DNA of 13,050 nt from CAZFAP01 sp964516325. Lineage in GTDB: Bacteria > Auribacterota > JABMQX01. Positions 1 to 6,266 of the stretch are shown piece after piece; positions within the stretch are counted from its first letter, which is position 1; every line of letters begins with the position of its first letter. The position numbers were made by a program, and so were the translations under genes. The stretch covers positions 1 through 13,050 of the forward strand of contig CAZFAP010000140.1 of assembly GCA_964516325.1 (NCBI GenBank), read 5' to 3'. The notes under the pieces are model-generated. The model was not told the origin of the DNA and ran no database searches. It saw nothing but the letters and a program-made list of their open reading frames with translations.

Positions 1-70
1 GTGCGGGAACTTGTGGATTCCGATGCCGAGGTTGACGAGGAAAGTCGCGAGCGTATGGCGATTTTTTCAG
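1..70 (+). repeat. Diverged direct repeat, copy 1 (partner 724-793)
   Basis: The first 70 bases align without gaps to 724-793 with about 49 of 70 identities, starting with an identical GTGCGGGAAC and ending in a shared run of six T. Both copies are open in the same reading frame, so the similarity probably reflects a duplicated 3' gene end rather than a non-coding element. Confidence 0.55.
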
Positions 71-99
71 GGGCCGCTGCAATATCGCCACCAGACTAA
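1..99 (+). CDS. C-terminal end of an unidentified protein (5' truncated by window)
   Basis: Frame 1 is open from the first base to a TAA at 97-99 and encodes a 32-residue acidic tail beginning VRELVDSDAEVDEES. It is credited as coding because the same tail occurs again, diverged, at 724-795: 14 of 24 residues match over V-R-E-x-V-D-x-D-A-x-V-D-x-E-x-R...M...F-x-G, with many synonymous or conservative differences. The parent gene lies left of the window and its function cannot be read here. A regulatory protein is possible given the company, but that is a guess. Confidence 0.45.
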   Translation: MRELVDSDAEVDEESRERMAIFSGAAAISPPD

Positions 100-174
100 C
101 GTATATCTCATTAGAGAAAGGAAGGCCTGCCCGAACAGAGGCGCACCCTGGCGGGCACTACCGGAGGCGAACGT

Positions 175-669
175 GTGGAAGAAGAAACGACTTATGGGCT
201 GAGCCCCGAACAGCTCGTGCAGTTATTGGCAATGGGTCTGGATCAGAAAGACAAGCGAACGGGCAACGAAGCGAGCAGAACGAAATGCGACATCCTTCAG
301 GACATGCTGATGGGTGAACTCCCCCTCGACCCAGCGGTACCTGAGTCTCTCCCAGCCGTCCTCAAGGGGCCTTGCGAAGAGCTATCAGCTGTCGCGGGCC
401 AGACTATGAGCCAACTGCTCCTGAACCCGCAGACCGATTTGGCGGCTATCCGGACGCTGAAGGACTATGGAAAGGCGTTGTCCCGCCGTGGCGCTCAAGA
501 GCCAGAGCATGCAGCGGCCATCGTCGTCTACTATGCTGCCATCGCCAGCGCTCTTGTCTTCTGCGGACAGAGAATTACACGGCATTCCTACGGGACACCG
601 CATGAAGCGTACGCCCGGTTGGGGAAAGAGCCGTGGGTCTCCTCTGAACTGAGGGGACTCCTTCAGTAG
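175..669 (+). CDS. Conserved-looking hypothetical protein, 164 aa
   Basis: I do not recognise a named family. The GTG at 175 is chosen because GGAGG (163-167) sits 7 nt upstream. The protein looks soluble and mostly helical: no signal peptide, and an LSPEQLVQLLAMGL helix near the N-terminus. Residues 110-150 hold a hydrophobic AAAIVVYYAAIASALVF stretch, short for a membrane anchor and probably a buried helix, followed by GQRITRHSY. It lies between the two copies of the duplicated tail (1-99 and 688-837), so the locus may have arisen by local duplication. Codon use and length support a real gene; no catalytic motif is visible. A partner of a regulatory gene to the left is possible but unproven. 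Confidence 0.7.
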   Translation: MEEETTYGLSPEQLVQLLAMGLDQKDKRTGNEASRTKCDILQDMLMGELPLDPAVPESLPAVLKGPCEELSAVAGQTMSQLLLNPQTDLAAIRTLKDYGKALSRRGAQEPEHAAAIVVYYAAIASALVFCGQRITRHSYGTPHEAYARLGKEPWVSSELRGLLQ

Positions 670-687
670 GCAGGGGAGCTTTGTCGG

Positions 688-837
688 GTGAAAACGGAAA
701 CGTCAAAAGGGGTGAACCGTGGTGTGCGGGAACCTGTAGATTTAGATGCCGCGGTGGATGGGGAGATGCGCTGCCCGATGGGAGTTTTTTGCGGACACGA
801 GCAAGACCGTGAGAAGGTTTGCGTCTGGAGTAGTTGA
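688..837 (+). CDS. Small ORF (49 aa) or duplicated gene-tail remnant
   Basis: A GTG at 688 opens a 49-codon ORF ending in TGA at 835-837. An AGGGGAG sequence (672-678) sits 9 nt upstream. From residue 13 it repeats the protein tail found at 1-99 (VREPVDLDAAVDGEM against VRELVDSDAEVDEES). The first 12 residues (VKTETSKGVNRG) have no counterpart that I can see. Either it is a gene fragment left by a local duplication, which I favour, or a small protein in its own right. The C-terminus (three Cys and an acidic/basic stretch) differs from copy 1. Confidence 0.35.
   Translation: MKTETSKGVNRGVREPVDLDAAVDGEMRCPMGVFCGHEQDREKVCVWSS
724..793 (+). repeat. Diverged direct repeat, copy 2 (partner 1-70)
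   Basis: Second copy of the approximately 70% identical direct repeat described at 1-70, offset by 723 bases and in the same reading frame. Similarity fades after the shared T6 run. Confidence 0.55.
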
Positions 838-850
838 GGAGGGATAGCGA

Positions 851-889
851 CCCCGCCAGGCAGCGGGGCAAAGCCCCAGGTGTCCTGGG
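851..889 (+). promoter_or_regulatory. Three overlapping hairpins in the leader of the LRR gene
   Basis: Three perfect short stems overlap in sequence, so neighbouring ones cannot form together: CCCCGC (851-856) with GCGGGG (863-868); GGGGC (865-869) with GCCCC (873-877) around an AAA loop; and CCCAGG (875-880) with CCTGGG (884-889) around TGT. The last ends 7 nt before the GAGGAGG ribosome binding site (897-903) of the LRR gene. The arrangement resembles a switchable leader or a GC-rich terminator between transcription units, but there is no T-run. Function is inferred from structure only. Confidence 0.35.
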
Positions 890-909
890 CGACTGAGAGG
901 AGGCGGAAC

Positions 910-2757
910 ATGGGCAAGCGAGTGTTCAAAGGTCTGCTGGCGCTCTTGTTTGGTCTGGGCGCCAGTGTGAACGGCGGCTGGACCGAAGAGCAGCGAGCGG
1001 CGGACAAGCCAGGGCTGGTCGAGAAGATGCCCGCTCGCAGCTTCAATTCTAAGTTGGGCTTTAGCGTTAGCGTCATACGTGAGGAGGGTGGCGAGGCCAA
1101 ATTCGTTGGACACACGCCGGCCCCCGAGCCGCTAGCGATACCACCCTGCTGGTCCTGGTGGGTCTACCCAACGCCGCCGGTTGACATGGAGGCGGTGGCA
1201 CGCGAGGTGGAGGCCCAAGGGATTCCGGGCTTGGAGCTGAACGCATCCTCCGACGCAGACCTGGCTCACCTCGAGCACCTGAAGGGGCTTCGGGCGGTGT
1301 ACATTTGGATCGGAGGCCGCATGGCCACCGGTCTGCCTCACCTGAACAACCTCAGGGAGGGGCGGAGCCTATTGAGGTTGGGCGTTTACGGCAGAAAGGT
1401 GACGGACGCCAGTCTGGCTCACCTCAAGGGCCTGGATGGGCTCCAGAGCCTCAACCTTTCGCACACGGAGGTCACGGACGCCGGTCTGGCTCACCTTAAG
1501 GAACTGAAGGGACTTCAGGCGCTCGACCTTTCATTGACAAGGGTTAGGGACGCCGGTCTGGCCCACCTGAAGGAGCTGAACAGACTCCAGAGGCTGGGCC
1601 TTTGGCACACGCAAGTTTGGGGCGGGGGGCTGGCTCACCTCGAGCACCTGAAGGGGCTCCAGATGCTCGACGTTGCGGAGACAAGGGTTACCGACGCCGG
1701 CCTGGCTCACCTCGAGGAGCTGGACGGGCTGCGGTGGCTCGACCTTGCGGGGACAAAGGTTACAGACGCCGGCCTGGCCCACCTCAGCCACCTGAAGTCC
1801 TTGCAGAGCCTTAGCCTTTCGGACACCAAGGTCACGGGCACTGGTCTGGCTCACCTCAGCGAGGTGACTGGGCTGAATGAGCTGGACCTTTGGCATACAA
1901 AGGTTACGGACGGCGGCCTGGCCCACCTCGGGGAGCTAGACGGGCTGCGGTGGCTCGACCTTGCGGGGACAGAGGTTACGGACGCCGGCCTGGCCTACCT
2001 CAGCCACCTGAAGTCCTTGCAGTGCCTTAGCCTTTGGGACACCAAGGTCACGGGCACTGGTCTGGCTCACCTGAAGGAACTGAGTGCGCTCCAGACGCTC
2101 TTGCTTTCCCGCACAGAGGTGACGGACACGGGTCTGGCTGACCTCAAGGAGCTCAAGGGGCTCCAGACGCTCGACCTTGCGAACACCAAGGTCGCGGACG
2201 CCGGTCTCGCTCACCTGAAGGAGCTCACGGGGCTGCAGTGGCTCTTCCTCCAGGGCACAAAGGTCACAGACGACGGTCTGGCCCACCTCAAGGACCTAAA
2301 GGGACTCCAGACGCTCGACCTTCGGCACACGCAGGTTACGGGCGCCGGCCTGGCTTACCTTAAAGACCTCAAGAAGCTGCGGTGGCTCGATCTTAGCGAG
2401 ACACGGCTTAGCGAGGCCGGTCTGGCTCACCTGAAGGAACTGAAGGGGCTCCAGACGCTCGACGTTGCCGGGACGGACGTGACGGATGCCGGCCTGGCTG
2501 ACCTGAAGGAGCTCACGGGGCTGCAGCAGCTCTACCTCCAGGGCACAAAGGTCACAGACGACGGTCTGGCTCACCTGAAGGAACTGAAGGGACTGAGGGG
2601 GCTCAACCTTGAGGGGACAAAGGTCACGGACGACGGCCTTGCTCACCTCAAGGACCTGAAGGCGCTCTGGGACCTGAACCTTTTGCACACAGAGGTGACC
2701 GACAACGCCGTGGAAGAACTCCGGAAGTCACTGCCCCGCATCATGATAGCCAGGTGA
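910..2757 (+). CDS. Secreted leucine-rich-repeat protein, 615 aa
   Basis: An exported LRR scaffold, presumably for protein-protein recognition outside the cytoplasm. ATG 910 is preferred over an upstream in-frame GTG at 880 because GAGGAGG (897-903) lies 6 nt before it, and the protein then begins with a signal peptide (MGKRVFKG then a LLALLFGLG core, about residues 1-22). Residues ~23-115 are a linker with several Trp and Pro. From ~115 to the end are 21 LRR units of 24 residues with consensus L-x-x-L-x-L-x-x-T-x-V-T-D-x-G-L-A-H-L-K-E-L, similar to the 24-residue GALA-like bacterial LRRs. A three-residue insertion separates the second and third units; the next 17 steps are exactly 72 bp. The protein ends in a capping segment (VEELRKSLPRIMIAR). 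No enzymatic domain is visible. The ligand is unknown. Confidence 0.9.
   Translation: MGKRVFKGLLALLFGLGASVNGGWTEEQRAADKPGLVEKMPARSFNSKLGFSVSVIREEGGEAKFVGHTPAPEPLAIPPCWSWWVYPTPPVDMEAVAREVEAQGIPGLELNASSDADLAHLEHLKGLRAVYIWIGGRMATGLPHLNNLREGRSLLRLGVYGRKVTDASLAHLKGLDGLQSLNLSHTEVTDAGLAHLKELKGLQALDLSLTRVRDAGLAHLKELNRLQRLGLWHTQVWGGGLAHLEHLKGLQMLDVAETRVTDAGLAHLEELDGLRWLDLAGTKVTDAGLAHLSHLKSLQSLSLSDTKVTGTGLAHLSEVTGLNELDLWHTKVTDGGLAHLGELDGLRWLDLAGTEVTDAGLAYLSHLKSLQCLSLWDTKVTGTGLAHLKELSALQTLLLSRTEVTDTGLADLKELKGLQTLDLANTKVADAGLAHLKELTGLQWLFLQGTKVTDDGLAHLKDLKGLQTLDLRHTQVTGAGLAYLKDLKKLRWLDLSETRLSEAGLAHLKELKGLQTLDVAGTDVTDAGLADLKELTGLQQLYLQGTKVTDDGLAHLKELKGLRGLNLEGTKVTDDGLAHLKDLKALWDLNLLHTEVTDNAVEELRKSLPRIMIAR
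1252..2730 (+). repeat. Tandem 72-bp LRR-coding repeats (about 21 units)
   Basis: The CTGGC[TC]CACCT anchor recurs at 1261, 1333, then every 72 bases from 1414 to 2638, with a last degenerate unit at ~2710. Two higher-order copies are visible inside: ~140 bp from 1717 recurs nearly identically at 1933 (offset 216, three units), and ~80 bp from 2215 recurs at 2503 (offset 288, four units). Confidence 0.9.
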
Positions 2758-2795
2758 GGTGGGCCTGCATTCGACTGGTAGGCTCTGAGCATGGA

Positions 2796-2813
2796 ATCCC
2801 GCGTCGGCGGGAT
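2796..2813 (+). terminator. Hairpin downstream of the LRR gene, possible terminator
   Basis: ATCCCGC (2796-2802) pairs perfectly with GCGGGAT (2807-2813) around a GTCG loop, 39 nt after the LRR stop codon. The nearest T-run (2830-2834) is 16 nt further on, so it is not a canonical intrinsic terminator. A second small GC hairpin, GCCCGC-TCC-GCGGGC, lies at 2890-2904, also without a T-tail. The rest of the 237-nt gap shows nothing I can name. Confidence 0.3.
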
Positions 2814-2994
2814 GAACTGGAACGTGAGCTTTTTGTGGTGAAGACCATCTGCGGAAGAATTTCCGAGGAGGTATGACTCATTCTGTGTCGCCCGCTCCGC
2901 GGGCTTGATTCAATTTGGGCTTCTGGTTTCCTGGGCTGACCGTCAGGCCAGTCCCTCATGAACCTGCATACACCCGTAGACACGGAGGTGAAAC

Positions 2995-5900
2995 ATGGAC
3001 ACGATACTTTCTCTCTTAGGGACACTGCTTTCCCTGATTGTGGTTGGAACGACGCTCTGGGTGGGTCTTGATGCGTCCAGACTCATGAGCGGTATTCCCA
3101 AGGCAAAGAGGGCGGAGATAGGAGGAAGGACCCTGGGTGCGCGAAGTCCGGCGGGCTGGGTCGCGCGCTGCATGCTCCTCTGGATTGTATATTTTCCCTG
3201 GTACTTGCGGAAGAGGCAGAAGTACCTCGCCTTCCAGCGGGAAAAGTACATGGAGGAGTACGACCGGCTGAAAGCAGAAGGCGCTGAAACGATTTCGTGG
3301 GAGGAGGCGGAAGCCTCGAAGAGGACACCATTCCCCGTCACAGCTTTTGTGCTTATCGCGATCAACGTCGTTGTTTGGTCCATCATGGAGGGGATGGGCG
3401 GCTCCGGCGATCCTTCTGTCCTGATCCGCTTTGGTGCTCAGGACAATGAACTGGTCGTAGCGGGGGAATATTGGCGATTGTTCACCTCGATGTTTCTTCA
3501 TATAGGGCTTGAACACCTGGCGCTGAACTGCCTCGCCCTTATGCTGTTTGCACCGATCATCGAGTCAACCTACGGAAGGGCCCGATTTCTTGGACTCTAT
3601 CTGGTATCGGGCTATTTTGGGAATCTCCTGTTCCTCGCGTTCGGACAATCTACCATCGTTTCGGCTGGAGCCTCGGGGGCGATTTTCGGGGTTCTGGGCG
3701 CGCATATTCCTCTCACCAGACGGTTGAAGGAGAGGGGGTTGGGCGGCATGGGACCGCGAGGTCTGGCGGGATTAGGTTACGTCGTTTGGGTATTCGTCCG
3801 GAGCATGGGGCTGGGGATCAATGTTCTTGCACATTTCGGCGGGGTCATCGCCGGGATCGTTCTGGGTTATGTGTTCTGCCCGGTAAGTGTCAGACCCAGC
3901 GAACAACAACCAGCCCAGCCGAGGGAAGCGAAGCAGAAGTTGGCGCGCCGAGCGGTTGCCATCGGCTTAGTCCTTGTAGCCCTGACAGTCGCAGGAACCT
4001 TGACCTCCTCCGCGTGGAGAGAGCGTGTGGGGACGGATGGGTGGCATTTTGCCCAGTTTCGGAGAAGGGCGGAGTCACCCGGCAGCGAGCCGAGAATCGA
4101 GCTGAGGCAAAAATTCCCGCCCGCGAGATATGAGATGGTCGCATCGGAGGTCACGGACACGGTTATGAGGATGAAGGGCGAGACCGAGGTTTCACACTCA
4201 TCGGAGACCACGTGGTTCGACATAAGGTCGTCGCAGCCCGATGCGTCTGGAGCGACGACGTGTGTTATGAAGATAAAACGCATCACGCAGTCTGACGAGG
4301 ATGGCTCCTTCGATACCGATGATCCGGCGTCGGTCAGACGGAATCCCACTGGGCGGGTTTTCAGCCCGATGTTAGGGCGCGAGTTCGTGCTGAAGTTCGG
4401 GCCGGACTGGGAGCTTGTCAGCGCCAGTGGGCTGGACGAAATGTGGGATGCCCTGGCGGATGCTGCCGAGGCGGAGACGCCGGGCAGCGGTGAGTTCGTG
4501 CGAAAACAGTTGAAGGAAAGTCTCGGCGACGAGGGTGCGAGACGGTTCTTGCATCTGGCTTATGAAATGATGCCAGACAAGCCGGTGGGGGTTGGCGCCA
4601 TTTGGCACAGAAAAGAGTCGGTAAAAGTCCCATTCGCGGGGATCGTGAGGTCCGATAGCGAGCTGGAGCTTACGGGGATAGAAGAGACATCGGACGGAAA
4701 GGTCGCTCACATTGCCACGACGAGCGGCATGAGAAGCAGCAAGGGAGCCGAGACAGTCCTTGGCCCGGTCTCCATGACCTTCCGGAGCATGGACCTGAGG
4801 CAGAAAGCGACGACCCGACTGAATGTGGACACGGGCCTTTTGCTGTACAGCGAATCAAAGGCTTCTGGCGGCATGCGATTCATTGTAAGAGGGCCTGACG
4901 GCAAGAGGGCGTCCGGGACAATGGAACTCAGCATGACGGAGGAGACCTCGGTCAGGCCCGTCGTAGGAAAGCCGGGTGCCCGAGAGATCGTAAAGCCGGT
5001 TAGGGAGACGCTTGTCGGCTGCGTCGCAGGGAGGGTTGTGAGTGTTCCAGACGGAAAACCGGTGAGCGAGTTCCGGATTTCTCCTCGGTTTATCGGGCGA
5101 GGCGGGGAGTCCATCCCTGAGAAGACGTTCGCGTCTGAAACCGGTGAATTCGAGTTGAAATTCCTTCCCCCGGGGACCTATCGGCTGCAGTTCGACGCCG
5201 AGGGCCATGCCACCCGTACCCTCGATGGCATAAAGGTCCAGGGGGACGAGGCTATCCGGGACCTTCTGGTCGAGCTGGGGCCGGTAAAATTCACCATCCC
5301 AGAAGAAAACCTCAAAATCCCGGAGGAGATGCAGTCCTGCTACGCGAATTTTCAGAGGATCCAGCTCGCTCTGGAAAATTACCGGAAGCATAAAGGTGAG
5401 TTCCCCAACTGGCTTTCGGACCTTGTCCCGGACTACCTCAGTGGCGGCACATTGTTATGCCCGAACGCTGCCGAGCGCCAGTCGCCCTATTGGCCGGACC
5501 CAAATGTCCCGTGCAGCTACACGTACGAGTTCTCGCCGACGGTTCTTCCCGCGGGATGGAGCGCGCCAGGCATGCCATGTCGGGATTGGAAGGCCCGGCA
5601 GATGGAGACATTTGGCAACGTTGTGCCTATTGTTCGCTGCCACCATCACGCGTCCGAGAAGATTCTCAACCTATCGGTTGGCGGGGAGGTTTATTGCAGC
5701 GGTGCCTCTTGGGAAACCTTGGGGTTTCTTCCGGGACCCGGCTCGCCCGCGTCGCTCAGCAAGCCTGCGCCGGACTTCGAGCTTCAGGATCTTGGCGGCA
5801 ATGAAGTCCGGCTTTCGGACCACAAAGGCGAAGTAGTCCTGGTCCATTTCTGGGCGACGTGGTCTCTCTCTTGCCCTGACGACGTCGTCGCTCTTCAGGA

Positions 5901-6198
5901 GCTTTACGAGGAATATAAGGACAAGGGACTCGCAGTGGTCGGCATATCAGTGGACCGGACCGAGGATGCCGTCCGAGAGTTGCTCAAAGACGTGAAGCTC
6001 TCTTACCCCATAGCGATGCGCACTGACAGGGTCATGGATGATTATGGCGCCGCAGTTGACGAGCCAATAAAAACAATTCCGACCACGATTGTCGTCAGCA
6101 AGTCCGGCTTCGTTTACAAAAAGCTTACTAATGTCCAGTCTAAGGCGAAGTTCGAAGAAGAAATTCTGCCGCTTTTGAGGATTGGACAACTAAAATAG
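2995..6198 (+). CDS. Rhomboid intramembrane protease fused to CpdReg, Cys-rich module and thioredoxin-like domain, 1067 aa
   Basis: ATG 2995 follows GGAGG (2984-2988) by 6 nt. Order by residue: membrane segment ~6-24; a second hydrophobic stretch ~58-72; rhomboid domain ~112-300 with the catalytic serine in GASG (S227), the partner histidine in AHFGG (H280) and the conserved H169/H174/N178 set, so it should be an active serine protease cleaving membrane proteins; another membrane helix ~319-341; a ~290-residue beta-rich region (~368-655) resembling DUF6263-type envelope domains; a carboxypeptidase-regulatory-like beta-sandwich ~674-764; a five-cysteine module 765-907 shared with the next gene; and a TlpA/AhpC-type thioredoxin fold ~922-1067. 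In that fold the usual CxxC reads S957-L-S-C960, so the nucleophilic cysteine is missing, although the cis-proline region IPTT is kept. The C-terminal domains are probably outside the cytoplasm (inferred). The next gene starts 68 nt later, suggesting an operon. Confidence 0.88.
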   Translation: MDTILSLLGTLLSLIVVGTTLWVGLDASRLMSGIPKAKRAEIGGRTLGARSPAGWVARCMLLWIVYFPWYLRKRQKYLAFQREKYMEEYDRLKAEGAETISWEEAEASKRTPFPVTAFVLIAINVVVWSIMEGMGGSGDPSVLIRFGAQDNELVVAGEYWRLFTSMFLHIGLEHLALNCLALMLFAPIIESTYGRARFLGLYLVSGYFGNLLFLAFGQSTIVSAGASGAIFGVLGAHIPLTRRLKERGLGGMGPRGLAGLGYVVWVFVRSMGLGINVLAHFGGVIAGIVLGYVFCPVSVRPSEQQPAQPREAKQKLARRAVAIGLVLVALTVAGTLTSSAWRERVGTDGWHFAQFRRRAESPGSEPRIELRQKFPPARYEMVASEVTDTVMRMKGETEVSHSSETTWFDIRSSQPDASGATTCVMKIKRITQSDEDGSFDTDDPASVRRNPTGRVFSPMLGREFVLKFGPDWELVSASGLDEMWDALADAAEAETPGSGEFVRKQLKESLGDEGARRFLHLAYEMMPDKPVGVGAIWHRKESVKVPFAGIVRSDSELELTGIEETSDGKVAHIATTSGMRSSKGAETVLGPVSMTFRSMDLRQKATTRLNVDTGLLLYSESKASGGMRFIVRGPDGKRASGTMELSMTEETSVRPVVGKPGAREIVKPVRETLVGCVAGRVVSVPDGKPVSEFRISPRFIGRGGESIPEKTFASETGEFELKFLPPGTYRLQFDAEGHATRTLDGIKVQGDEAIRDLLVELGPVKFTIPEENLKIPEEMQSCYANFQRIQLALENYRKHKGEFPNWLSDLVPDYLSGGTLLCPNAAERQSPYWPDPNVPCSYTYEFSPTVLPAGWSAPGMPCRDWKARQMETFGNVVPIVRCHHHASEKILNLSVGGEVYCSGASWETLGFLPGPGSPASLSKPAPDFELQDLGGNEVRLSDHKGEVVLVHFWATWSLSCPDDVVALQELYEEYKDKGLAVVGISVDRTEDAVRELLKDVKLSYPIAMRTDRVMDDYGAAVDEPIKTIPTTIVVSKSGFVYKKLTNVQSKAKFEEEILPLLRIGQLK
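5287..5715 (+). repeat. Five-cysteine module, copy 1 (partner 8286-8711)
   Basis: Residues 765-907 of the rhomboid protein match residues 674-815 of the downstream protein at about 87 of 142 positions with a single one-residue gap. Cysteines at 782, 822, 840, 862 and 882 are spaced exactly as in the partner. The pattern (C.N...I..A...Y, PNWLS.LVP.YLS..TLLC, late HH and NLS.GG) resembles the soluble domain of type II secretion pseudopilins/DUF1559 proteins, without their N-terminal prepilin helix. Confidence 0.8.
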
Positions 6199-6266
6199 AA
6201 GGCAACGAACAAAGGTAAGGCCATCGCATCTTTTCAATCGTGCGTGGGCGCGGAGGAGGAATGAAC

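Noticed and set aside
1531..2688. Long minus-strand ORFs inside the LRR gene (for example 1531-1926, 1936-2286, 2296-2688)
   Set aside because: They are antisense shadows of the 72-bp repeats, which keep the opposite frame open by their composition.
2873..2908. Leader peptide (11 codons) after GAGGAGG at 2865-2871
   Set aside because: Only 1 nt separates the Shine-Dalgarno-like sequence from the ATG, and no attenuator is evident before 2995. The small hairpin at 2890-2904 lacks a T-run.
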